From Tanypteryx hageni (Eukaryota; Arthropoda; Insecta; Odonata; Petaluridae), in NCBI GenBank assembly GCA_028673005.1, contig CM054116.1:130487547-130551546 (forward strand): 64,000 bases of DNA. The letters run 5' to 3'. The notes beneath the pieces were generated by a model, which did not search any database, was not told where the DNA came from, and worked only from the letters and a program-made list of their open reading frames with translations. A program made the translations under genes and the position numbers. Below are positions 53,837 to 64,000 of this stretch, piece by piece. Each line of letters begins with the position of its first letter. The stretch's first letter is position 1.

Positions 53837-55200
53837 TTTTACTTTCTTCATACGTAGTATAGGGGAAGTATTGTATTCATGAAAAAATCGACATCGAGAT
53901 TTCAACGGAAATACGCGTTTTGAGTTCCCCTGAACACGTTTTCACCATTTTCTCGATGATGTCTGTCTGTGTGTGATAGCTTTTTTGTGGGTGCTCTAAC
54001 TCAAAAAATATTAATCTACATCTACAGTATACCCTGCAAGCCACCGCAATGGTGTGTGGGAGGGAGTGAAATAGCACCGAGGAAAGCAATTAATTAGGAC
54101 GATGTATTTCGCCATACGACAGCTAATGTTTTATTGTTACTTCTGTTCTGGTCAGCTATCGTTCTAGAGAAAAACGAGTCTTTGTATCTTTCTATCCTAC
54201 AGGCTATCTCTCTTATTTTACGAGGATGGTCCATTCTACCAATATAAGTTGGCGTTCTTATTATTTCTACGACGTCGGTGGAGAATGCTTGCGTTCTGAA
54301 CCTATCGAGTAGTGTTAACCTATAACGTGATCGGCGCTCAGCTAGTGATTCCCATCCTAATTCATGTATCAAGCCTGTAACACTTTTATTTCTATCGTAA
54401 CAATTTTTTACGAATCTAGCTGCTTTTCGCTGCACTCTATGTAACTCTGAGGTTGACCCTTTCTCGTATGGATCCCTTATGCTCGACGGATCAGGTCAAC
54501 GCGAAATTTTATATTTGACATTTTTATTATAGGCAAAAGAACTGATTAGTTTTGGTAATGATCGGTCAACCGAAAGTGGGTGTTTACTCTGGTCACATCC
54601 GTTTTTACTTTCTCCGTACGTAGTATATGGGAAAGTATTGTTTTCATGAAAAAAAATCGACTTCAAGATTTCAACGGAAATACACTTTTTGAGGTCCCCT
54701 GATCACGTTTTTACCATTTTCTCGATGATGTTTGTGTATGTGATAGCTTTTTTGTCGGTGCTCAAAAACCATTAATCAAATCAACGTGAAATTTTATATT
54801 TAACATTTTTATTAAAGTCAACAGAACTGATTAGTTTTTAGTAAAAATCGATCAACCGGAAGTAGGTGTTTACTCTTGTTACTTATCCGTTATTTTGAAA
54901 TATTTGTTTTAATATTTGATAAATGTAAAAATGTATTTGAATAAAAGTTATAGGAAATTTGATTTTATACAACCATTGTTTAAAATATTTTCCCATATAA
55001 TGCATTTTTTAAGAGATATCTTATATTTTTAGCTGCCACCCCCACGCCACCTACCGACGACTATTGTTAACAATTGATGCTTAGTTACGTCTTAGTAACC
55101 CTCCTTTATAGTTTCTTAATTGTTGGAGCTTGGTGGCTATATCCAACATCAGAAGGTTTGTATGAGTTTATTTCTGTTCTCTTGAGTCTAAATTTTTCTC
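53837..55200 (+). repeat. Dispersed repeat family R54, tandem double copy
   Basis: The block beginning ACTTTCTTCATACGTAGTAT at 53839 recurs as ACTTTCTCCGTACGTAGTAT at 54608. Both continue through TTTTCATGAAAAAA, ACCATTTTCTCGATGATG, GTGATAGCTTTTTTGT and CAGAACTGATTAGTTTT. The first copy is split by a LINE 3' fragment at 54017-54492. The second continues through the TTAACAATTGATGCTTAGTTAC block to GTTGGAGCTTGGTGGC. The 18.56-19.8 kb copy is inverted. Confidence 0.75.
54014..54492 (-). pseudogene. 5'-truncated CR1/Jockey-like LINE 3' end, nested in R54
   Basis: The minus strand encodes DPYEKGSTSELHRVQRKAAR, NCYDRNKSVTGLIHELGWES and ERRSRYRLTLLDRF, then SFFSRTI and a stop. This is the usual C-terminal tail of CR1/Jockey-type ORF2 (LE.VQ+.AARFV...Y...SVT.LL..LGW.SL..RR....L...). 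The 3' untranslated part contains CTGCAAGCCACCGCAATGG and ends at the TAGATGTAGATTA side. Comparison with the uninterrupted R54 copy at 54780 puts the boundaries at 54017 and 54492, with only ATC duplicated. Confidence 0.85.
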
Positions 55201-56060
55201 TCACAATCTCCCTCTAACATCTTCATGAATTAACCGATTTCAATTAAATTTAGTACATAGAATATGCACATAAATTAATGACTAAATTGAATATTTAGAC
55301 GGAATCGACTAAGCAGGGGTGCCACAATTGCAAAGTTAACCAATTCGGTAATTATGAATTTGGAAGGAATTGGCCAAACCGATTTCAACGAAATTTTGTA
55401 TGAAGTAGGCCTGCAGCATAAAATAACAAAATCGGGATATTTAGTATAGATATAGAAAGCAGGGCTGCCACAAAACAAGAACAAATTATTTTTACACAAA
55501 TTTGTGTTCAACTGACCATATACAATTTAACCGAATTTAACACTTATAATAAACACATACATACAAAACCATATTGGCATATTTAAATCAAATCAGCCAA
55601 ACAGGGGTGCCACAATTACAAATTAAATCTTTTAGCAATTAAGGATTTGGCTAAACGGATTTCAATGAAATTGTGTATATAAGATTTTTACAACATATCA
55701 TAATGAAATCAAGATTTTTAAAGCGGAAGTAAGAAGCAGGGCTACCACAGCAAAAGGTTAAATAATATTTCTTTTACACGTATTTCTAGGGACCTGACCG
55801 CATGGATTTTAACTATATATGGTATATATAATCTTTATATATAAATAAATAACAAAAATATCATATTCCAACCGGGTCAACTAAAATAGGCTACCACAAT
55901 ATCAGGGTTAGAATTTTTTGTTAGTATGAATTTGAAAGGTATTGGCTGAACAGATTAAATAAAATCGTGTAGGGCGAGTATAGAATGGAAAAACGAGATG
56001 CATATGTTTAGAACGGATCAAAAAAGATGGGATACCACAATATAAGGAAAAATAATTTTC
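55190..56060 (+). repeat. Degenerate tandem array of a ~130-bp unit
   Basis: At least five diverged units share AACCGATTTCAACGAAATTT / AACGGATTTCAATGAAATTG / AACAGATTAAATAAAATCG and, about 80-90 bases on, AAGCAGGGGTGCCACAAT / AAGCAGGGCTGCCACAA / AACAGGGGTGCCACAAT / AAGCAGGGCTACCACAG / AATAGGCTACCACAAT. No frame is conserved. It lies between two R54 segments and may be internal to that element. Confidence 0.65.
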
Positions 56061-56219
56061 TGATTTCAAAGCTAATACATTACTAAACGATTATACTACG
56101 GCGAATTTGACGAACAGCACTTCTGTACCACGGGAAACCTGTGTACACCTCTACTTGTTATATATTAAAATTGTATTGAAGGAAAGTAGGCGGATTGGTT
56201 CTTTCCAGAATTACTTATT

Positions 56220-56430
56220 ATTTTGTTAATTGTTGGAGCTTCGTGGCTATATCCAATATCAGAAAGCTACGGTTTGAGATTATTTCTGTTCTTTGTAAAG
56301 TCTTTAAATTTTACTCACAGTTCCTTAAAATATTTATTATCAAATAACCTATTTGGAATTTTTAGAAATATTACAGGTATGAAGAATGTCATGTGGTGAC
56401 CACATCAGGTTTTTTAATTGTTGTCAACGA
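56220..56430 (+). repeat. R54 end segment carrying the empty site of the 18.7-kb MITE
   Basis: GTTGGAGCTTCGTGGCTATA, TCTGTTCTTTGTAAAG and ATGTGGTGACCACATCAGG match, inverted, 18650-19310. The 480-bp MITE is missing here: AATTTTTAGAAATATTACAG is continuous. Confidence 0.75.
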
Positions 56431-56799
56431 AAAAGTCTTCGTGGTAACTGAAGTAAACAATAGCTGCTGTAAATACCTAATTATTTTAATTTTCTTTCGT
56501 GCGCACACCTAAAAATGGCATAACTGGGTCATGTGACTCAATCAATAACGCTAATTTTCACATGTATAAACATGCGAGATAAAATTTTTATACAAAATAA
56601 GAGCTGCTATATTACCAGAAATGAAAATTGAAAGGATAACAATTCATAAATTCAGGGATTTGAAAAAATAGTGTGATAACGAATTTGAATCACATTGCTC
56701 TCTCAGTGAAGTAGTATTACTGGTAGCCTTACCTTGGCGTCTTTGCGAAATGACACGGGATTGATTGTTCATGAAAGTGATGAGAAAGTCAATTAGTTA

Positions 56800-58960
56800 A
56801 ACATACACTTCCAGAAAGCTTTTGTTATTTACCTTAACGAGTTAGAGGGATTCGCACCAGGATATAGGAATGGCTCTTTGGATGACATGGTGCTTTCGGT
56901 GATAGGTATCGCGTAGCAGCTCGAATCGATCAAATCGAACAAATCCCCGGGTTCGGAGGAAACTTCCGCACGAGTGCTAAGAGAATTAGCCGATTACATC
57001 GCTCCCTACGTGAAGATAATTTCCGAGAGATCATCACCGTCCCCGAAGAAAGGAAGTAACACCCATTCACAAGGGTGGCGACAATGAAACTTTCGGCCGA
57101 CATCCCTACCATCACTATTCTGTGACGTTTTTTAGCAAATCATCTTCTGACCCACAATGCGGTTTTTAGATAATCGTTGCCTTCTTAATTATTTAGCACG
57201 GTTTCAGGAAAGATAAACCGTGCGAAACACAGTTTGGTGTCGATAAGCATGTAACCTAATTTTGGTTAGGCCTTAGGTCGAGTGCACTTCTTGCATATGG
57301 GATTCACATGAGTAAGTTTACATACTCGAGTTGGAAAAAGTGTATGGGAGGGCCCCAAGACTCGTAAAACATACATATATATGAGTCAATATAAAGCTTT
57401 ACTTCATTGTTGAGGAATTTGAATTGGGTATCACTAGAGGGGTGCCGACTGAATGATAGATTGAAATTTATAGAGAAATATTTGCATAACAGAAACATTA
57501 CTGAGGAAATAGAGTAATTGAGGCATCCATTTATATAAGAAGGTAAGACCTTAATGATAAAATGCGTGAGACTGACTATAGAATGACGTGATATCGAGGG
57601 CCTTTTTTCCTAGAGCGTTTAGAGATTATAACTGGATATTTAAGATTAGATTTGTTATTTAAAGGGTGTCTGGTGCACTACATTCCTGCCACCCATATGT
57701 TTGGTGACTTTCAGGATAAGGTGTAGACGTAAATGAATGACGTCTTAGAGGAAATTTAGAGCGTGGAAGGGATTCAAGAAATTCAGGATCTACCACCTTC
57801 GAGACTGCGGTTAATGTCCCAACATCTGGCTTACGACCAAACAAGGAGAGGATGGAGGATGTCTCCCTCAACTATGACCTTTTAATTCTGACACTTCGCC
57901 ATAAATTTGGGACCTATGCTAATTTTCTAGCCCTTATACAGAGCTTTTTGACAGAATTGAACACGTAGTTCTATCTGGTCCCGCATCTAGTTAGATATCC
58001 GTTACCTTCGATTCCCCACAAGGTAGCGTCCTTGATCCTTATCCATTTAACCTACATAAATGTCGACGAATTTCCCGCTCTGATATAAAAGAACCTCTCT
58101 TATAATTTGCTATATGCAAACGACTACAAAATCATTAATGAAACTGATTAAAACGCGGACTGCCTTTAGTTTCAGGATTAATGTGACTCAATATCTAGTT
58201 GATATAATGATTGACATCTCAAACTATGTTTCTCCAAGTAAAGATCTTAACTCTTTATCTATGCAAGAATCGCTTTGTACATGTTTCCAAATTAGACGGC
58301 TGCCGTTTAGCATGGGTTTAGAGTCATCCATACGCACTGCGTACTATTTCTATGCCACCGCTCTAGCCACTCTCTACTACTGTTACTCCACGTGAGCCAT
58401 GTCCTCTTATCTCTTCTTCTTGGACAGGGTCTTTAATTTCGTTCTCAATATTGTCCGAGTCCTCGTTCCATTGGTCAATAATGCTCCGAATATAGAAATT
58501 TTGTCTCTCTCGCTCTTATAGTTCTTTGAGGAACAATTATATTTCGTTTCTTTATAATATACTTAATTCTAAATTTAACTGCCCAGAACTTTAATTTCCG
58601 CATTCCTGCCAGATCTACCCGTATTTCTTGTCTTCTAACTGTAAATTCTTCCTCTAATTGAGCGCTCTCTCTATATTCCCCGCCTGCTTTCCTCAACAAT
58701 TTACCTTCCTATTCAGATGCAATCAAACTTTAAAATATTTTATCTCCTCTTTCCGAGTCTCATCATAGTCATATAGGCTGTCCCCGGATGGTTTTAGTTT
58801 ACCTCATTTTTTCTCCATTCACTTTATATTTGTATTTGTTGCCTTTTAAAAATATTTTTCATTTTGTACTTATATTGTTATTGAGACATTTTACTGTAAA
58901 ATAGACTCCGTGTGCTATAAGTATGTTAAATTAATTCAATAAATAAATAAACATGAAATC
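56800..58960 (+). pseudogene. Long broken CR1/Jockey-like LINE
   Basis: Blocks appear in ORF2 order on the plus strand: SARVLRELADYIAPYVKIIS (about 56968-57030), NFRPTSLPS, then HGFRKDKPCETQ (about 57210-57240). After a gap of ~650 bases come RIEHVVLSGPASS, SVTFDSPQGSVLDPYPFNLH (about 57995-58055), DYKIINETD, and late CPELLISAFLPDLP-like fragments near 58570-58620. It ends in an AATTCAATAAATAAATAAAC tail at about 58930-58955. Most blocks are in different frames with stops. The 57250-57900 gap includes the SSDTQFK relic and is probably another insertion. Confidence 0.7.
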
Positions 58961-59399
58961 TTGATCCATATATATTCTAGTAATTTATAGTGAATTTAAA
59001 TTATAGCCGCGAGGAAATTACTAGTATTTAATAAATGTTCACTCGAAAGGTATCTTTGGATTTTCCATGGCACCCTTTCTTTTCATGCTCACATGCATTG
59101 TTCGCAATTGCTCTATTATTTGCTTCCCTGCCAGAGATTGTCGAAAGGGAGAGAATTTGAATACGCTTCACGTACACTCTCCCTCCATAACCAGCGCACC
59201 GACTGAACTAGAATCCTGCACAGAAGGACGATTACAACATATTACACACACAAAACAAAGATCGATTTTTATAGTTTTTTGGTTCTGGCTCGGTCGGTTT
59301 GCCCTAGCGAGAAACGGAACCTGAATCGATTGTATTTTTTATGAAATAGGGAAAAGCCAGCTCGAAGTCTGTTTGATAATACATTCCAGCGAAAGAGGC

Positions 59400-59990
59400 A
59401 ACGCAATCTTCGAAGATGCAGGCTGGTGGCGATGAAAGTGAGCGATTGAGAGTAGGGGACGCCTTGGAGAGCAGAGGCAAAAGGGGATGGGTGGGCGGGG
59501 AGGGGGGAGAGAGGGGGGGTGTGGGGGAGGGGGTTTGGAACAAAGGGGCTAGGGCGGGGAGAAGGAGCGTTTTGGTATATGGAGTGTTGAAGGTTTGGCA
59601 GCGCACTGCATCATTATTCATAGCGGCGGCGGATCCTAGGAGTGTACGAGTGAGTCGCGGGCTAAGAAAAATGGAGTGGGCAGATATGAGGAGAGAGAGA
59701 GAGGGAGGACAACAGAAAGGCGCTAAAAAGGAGGAAAGAAGAATGGACGAAGGTACTGAGCGGAAGACGGAGAAGCAGAGGAGGTGATGAGGAGGAGGCG
59801 AGAGAGCGAATGAGCGGAATACGAACGGATTGTGGGAAGAAGAGAGGAAGAGGAAAGGCGAGTGAGTGATGTCAGTGGTGAGGAAAGAGGTCATGGAAAC
59901 TGAGCGAGTACCAGATGTAAGAGGGTTTTTTCTTCGAGTTATTACAAGTAATACATTTAGGGAGAATGTTTCTCGTACGTAAAAACCCAT
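59400..59990. repeat. Purine-rich low-complexity tract with G-quadruplex potential
   Basis: The plus strand is strongly G/A-rich with many runs of 3-7 guanines between 59483 and 59560 (for example GGGTGGGCGGGGAGGGGGG). The 228-residue minus-strand open frame and the 123-residue plus-strand frame across it are Ser/Pro/Leu- and Gly/Arg/Glu-rich artefacts of composition. No domain. Confidence 0.8.
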
Positions 59991-60800
59991 TTAATATTGT
60001 TCAAGCGTTCCATATGAAGGGACGGGAATTAATTGCCCCATCACTATGCGGCAACACAGCTATTGTCTGTATAATGATGATAGGCATTTTTACAACTTTT
60101 TTCTGCGCTGGCAAATAAGTGCACAATTTTGCACTAATCCTGAAAATTGTTCGCTCAACTTCATTAAAAACCATTTTGAAATAGATCGAGAATGGCTCGG
60201 GGTGTGAATCGTTTCTTATGGTAAATAGGATGGCTAAGAGAATAAAAATCAAGGATTCCCACCGTTCATTGGTAGGTAATCGACACGCAAAGAAGAATTT
60301 CTTAAGTGGAAACACTGTAGTAAAGGAATTCGGCGAAGGTGTTTTTTGAGTGGAGAGCTTGAATAAAACGTATCAGATTCGTCGGAAGAAGCTTAATTAA
60401 CGATTAAACGAAAGAAAAGAGCAAGAGAGAGGCAATTTGGAAGCGGTTGGGGAGTGAATAGGAAAACAAGAGAGAGAATGGCTAGAAAGAGGAAGATGGG
60501 AGAGACCAAATATGGAAAATATTTTAAAGATAGATTAATTTAATTTGTGGGAATATCTTGTAGATGGACACAGGACACGAAGTTGGAAGGAGTGTGCAGA
60601 CAATATTACTACCTATTATTATTACATAAAATGTTACAAGTTAGCCATAAGGCCAGGTTGGCAACTCTACAGGCTTTATATATATATACAAAATAGGTTT
60701 CAAGCGGGAAGGAGAGGAGCAAAGAGGTAGATCAAGTGAGACAATATTCATGTAATTGTCTTCATATGTGCAGTATTGAGATTTCTCGTAATATTTTTAC
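59991..60800. other. Non-coding DNA, nothing recognised
   Basis: Purine-rich patches (AAAGAGGAAGATGGGAGAG) continue from the preceding tract. No gene was recognised. Confidence 0.35.
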
Positions 60801-61055
60801 TGACATAAAATGGGGATGAGGGAGAGGGGTAGGGAAGGCGTAAAGTTGGGGGAGTGAGGAATGAGACAGGAGTTGGATACAAACGGGAGAAACGAGGAGG
60901 GGAAGAATGGAGGGGAGAATGGTGAGGTCAGAAGAGAGACGGAGGAAGGGGGTTGGCATTGTCGGGTTGTGGATGGGATGTAGCATTATTAACCGTGTGA
61001 GAGTAGTGAGAGAGGAGAGAGAGAGAGAGAGAGAGAGAGTAGAGAGAGAGAGAGA

Positions 61056-61111
<56 letters not shown>

Positions 61112-61163
61112 GAGAGAGAGGAAAAGAGAGAGAGGGGAGGGAGAGAGAGAGAGAGAGAGACAC
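60801..61163. repeat. GA-rich tract ending in an (AG)n microsatellite
   Basis: 60801-61010 is purine-rich, and 61014-61163 is almost pure AG dinucleotide with a few single-base interruptions. Arg-Glu and Leu-Ser repeat frames on the two strands are artefacts. Confidence 0.95.
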
Positions 61164-62090
61164 GATGATGAAACCCCCATTTGCAATTCAGATCCTCTTA
61201 CTCTGGAGACCACTGGAAGGATGGAATGATATGCGTCAACACCAAGCCCTCGAAGGCCCCTAAGGTGGCGCTACGGATGGACAGACCGCTCTTTGGACCC
61301 TGAGGCGACATACAATCCAGCACGTTGGGGGTCGTGTGCGCGCGCACACACACACAGACACTCAGACGCGCTCATACACGCTCTTCCGTTGCAAGTAGCG
61401 TCGAGTCCAGGTGAATTTTCTTTGCCTCCACTTGAAATTTAATTATGTCAGATATAAGCTGCTGGGGAATTAGTAGTGGCGTTCGAAATAAATTAAGCAA
61501 AATATAGGCGATATAATTGTTGTCAGCGCGCCTCTTATCGTAATTTTCTATTTGGATTACGAAGTGGGCTAGGCGATCGCTTGAAAATAATATAATATAG
61601 CAGCTAAACGAGGTTTGTTAAAGTCTGCATTACCAACTTTTACGCAGACCACAGATGGATGAAAAACAATTTATTACTATATATGCATATATAGAATGAA
61701 TTATTTAAAATATTACATGAAAGTGTATTCACGTAGGTAGTAATTTCAAACAATACCTCACTTATACTCTGTATCGAATTAGCTCCTAAGCACACATCGA
61801 TATTTTCTTTTATCGATGTTCTTTGTTCGTCCGTGGCTCTTGATGACGTGTTAATTACGCGGGAGTTGATTTTTCTTTTTTGTCTTAGAGCGCTCCTAAA
61901 TTCCTGATTGCCTCATTTAGGTTTTTTGTTATCACGCTTCAATTTGTTTGGAATAAATTAATCCGTACACTCTCGCATCGTATCTCTAAAAGGGCACCGG
62001 GATTTTTCTGCGCCTAAGTTATCTGTTGCTTCGCAGAAGTTACGGAATTCGTTAAACAAAAAACACCTAAATCTTGAAAATCGGCTTTGG
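61164..62090. other. Non-coding DNA with a short CA repeat
   Basis: A (CA)n stretch lies at about 61338-61358 (GCGCGCACACACACACAGAC). Otherwise no gene was recognised. Confidence 0.4.
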
Positions 62091-62094
62091 CGAT

Positions 62095-62520
62095 CAAATA
62101 CATTTCTTTTTTAGCTTGACCTTCTCATTAATTTTTAACTTAAATTCCACGTACACGGCCATATGACTTATTTCTTCTTCTGCGGATACCTTACACCATT
62201 TGGGTAGTTTGTAACTAATAAATTTATTATATTTTTCGATCTCGTGTTTCAAGTAGAGCTTTGCAAGATTAACGTTCTATGCATCTGATAGAAAAGAAAC
62301 TAAGGTTACAGTCAGTTGCAGTTAAATTAAAATCACCACCAATTATATATAATAGCTGTATATCTCTTTATCGAACTTGGCATTGCCACTTGTTTCTCGA
62401 GAAAGCAAGTAGTTTCTACACTTGCATTAGCCGACCAATAAAAGGATCCGCTTTCTCTCACTTTACACCATACACTTTAAAAATTGTCGCCGCAAATTGG
62501 GATTGATGCGCCGATGTTTT
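62095..62520 (-). pseudogene. Possible LINE endonuclease fragment
   Basis: On the minus strand at about 62290-62350 a frame reads LLYIIGGDFNLTATDCN. The I-I-G-G-D-F-N core is the catalytic motif of apurinic-type endonuclease domains in L1-like LINEs. Upstream (minus sense), FKVYGVK..ERKRILL could be the preceding N-x-Y-A-P region, in a shifted frame. The match is short, so confidence is low. Confidence 0.35.
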
Positions 62521-64000
62521 CTAAAACCAGAATCACCAGAAAAAACCTCATAACCACCCATGTTCTCCGTGAGTCAACTTTCCGTACATATCACTGATAC
62601 AGCCTGTATAATACGTATACGTATGTTCAAACTTTGCCTCCTCTTTTTGAATGCAATCACAATTTACTTTAATGATGTTCAATTTGTCGCTAAAAAATCC
62701 CAATGATACATTACAGTTTGCTTAAGAACTATTATTTGGTATGCGTATACTAAACCTTACCATTCTGGATAATAATATCGGAAACATTTGCGCTTTCTGT
62801 TGTAACACAGAGCAGTCACAAAGTATTGAATACACGAAGTTTCGAACTGCTTCATATAAACTAATGGCAAAACTCTAAACAGCACTGCGATAACCCGAAT
62901 CGTACGATATACATATTTTTTGAATGCGTGGCAAGATATGATATATGGCCTACTGCAAGCGATAGATAAGCAGAATGAACGTAATTGCCAGTAGCAGGAA
63001 AAATTACCATAATTACAGTTTGCCTATGGCTACGGTCGGCCAGGAAGGTATAGCACTGATTTTTTGTCCATCTGTTTTTTTCGAAGATTTTTTTCTATGC
63101 ATTTCGAAGAATTATTTTTCTAAAAATGACTTTCGGAAAAATTTCCATACACCAGTAGCCACCCACATCTAGGGCAACTCAAATTCCTCCGTAGACCTAC
63201 GTTTGGGGCTTTATCTCGATGCAATGGACGAAGTCATTTTCTAGATTAAATGATTTCCAGAGAAGGAATTAATCACAGGCCCAAACAGAATGCAGACATT
63301 TATCTGACGGTAATAGAAATAAAGCACCTATTAATGTAATAGACGAAATCGGCCGAGTAAATCTTATCCAGTGGAAATTGCAATAGTGTTTTATTTCTAT
63401 TGTGGAATCTTTCCACAAAGCGGAGCCTTTCCAAGCGGAGTTTGTATTTATCTGACGATTTGAGACTTGGAAACTGTAGCGTAATTGATGTAGCGGTACT
63501 GGTTTAGAGTGAGAGGCAAAAAATCTTGTATCGCGGTATTCAAACACACCCGAATGTAAATGCGGAACTGTAATATAGGGAAAGGAAAATATAAAACATT
63601 GATTTGGAATTTGTTTCTCTTTCTATCTGAAGTCGTTTAAAAAAATGAATGTAATCATTGTCAGTAGTTTGTGGCCAGGAAATAACATTCCTTAATCGCC
63701 CAGTGTATCGTTTTAAATATTTATCTTCCGCATCAAACGAATATACATCACTTCAATACGGACGCATTTAAACAACAGAAACCTCTATTGTTCGGAGCTA
63801 ATAACGAGAGCATTTCAGAGCCCCCCCTCAATGCAACTCTACCTGTACTCCCCGGATCCCTTCCGGAACAAGGCGAAAGTGCAGCGACACGAGCTTTATA
63901 AGAGCTACATGCTTCCGGAAATATATAGAGAATACATACAAAAAGATAAAGAAGGCGGGCAGGAGAGAACGGGGGGGAGCGTAGGTGCCGGGAATGGAGG
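62521..64000. other. Non-coding DNA to the window end, nothing recognised
   Basis: A 92-residue minus-strand open frame at 63269-63547 has no recognisable domain or splice-consistent extension. The last ~200 bases are GC-richer and may approach another gene outside the window. Confidence 0.35.

Noticed and set aside
59304..59990. 228-residue minus-strand open frame
   Set aside because: It lies over a purine-rich low-complexity tract and is Ser/Pro/Leu-biased, with no domain and no homologue that I recognise. Composition alone keeps it open.
60762..61263. Arg-Glu and Leu-Ser repeat frames on both strands
   Set aside because: They are translations of the (AG)n microsatellite.

Overview
The window is eukaryotic, AT-rich and dominated by transposable elements. 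It is most likely from an insect. Short GT..AG introns, a full-length exuperantia gene (a maternal mRNA-localisation factor known essentially from insects), Ty1/copia, hAT, pogo/Tigger and non-LTR elements, and tRNA-derived SINE-like sequences all point that way. The species cannot be named from sequence alone.

Three host genes can be read. (1) At 755-1185 (+) is a two-exon gene for a 119-residue UPF0449 (C19orf25-like) protein. (2) At 24960-25764 (-) is a four-exon gene for a 176-residue MIP18-family protein of the CIAO2A type (cytosolic iron-sulfur assembly). (3) At 26366-29018 (-) is exuperantia, with one large coding exon plus a predicted 24-base coding first exon behind a 1.3 kb intron. 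Genes 2 and 3 are tandem on the minus strand, about 0.6 kb apart. No functional link between the three is evident.

The rest is mostly mobile DNA in decay. 4.2-9 kb: a Tigger-type element, a copia relic lacking integrase, and a second Tigger relic. 10-12 kb: a hAT transposase pseudogene carrying a small palindromic insert. 14-20 kb: a nest of MITEs and foldback elements, several with target-site duplications, one with a paralogous empty site. 21-23 kb: relics of a transposon-associated gene and of a Tigger transposase. 31-34 kb and 41.3-46.1 kb: two arrays of one ~775-bp hierarchical repeat, direct in the first and inverted in the second. 34.7-36.7 kb: a second hAT pseudogene carrying a second palindromic insert of the same family. 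37.5-41.3 kb: LINE relics and a foldback element. 46-49 kb: a LINE fragment, a hAT-like element with a duplicated end, and a GC-rich stretch. 51-59 kb: MITE, SINE, repeats with a nested LINE end, a degenerate tandem array and a long broken LINE. 59-61 kb: purine-rich low-complexity DNA with G-quadruplex potential. 62-64 kb: a possible LINE endonuclease scrap, otherwise nothing recognised.

The most novel-looking items are the two palindromic inserts (12-13 bp target duplications, an asymmetric tail, a hammerhead-like core, and clean insertion into two different hAT relics) and the two-cluster hierarchical repeat with recurrent GCGGCCGC cores.
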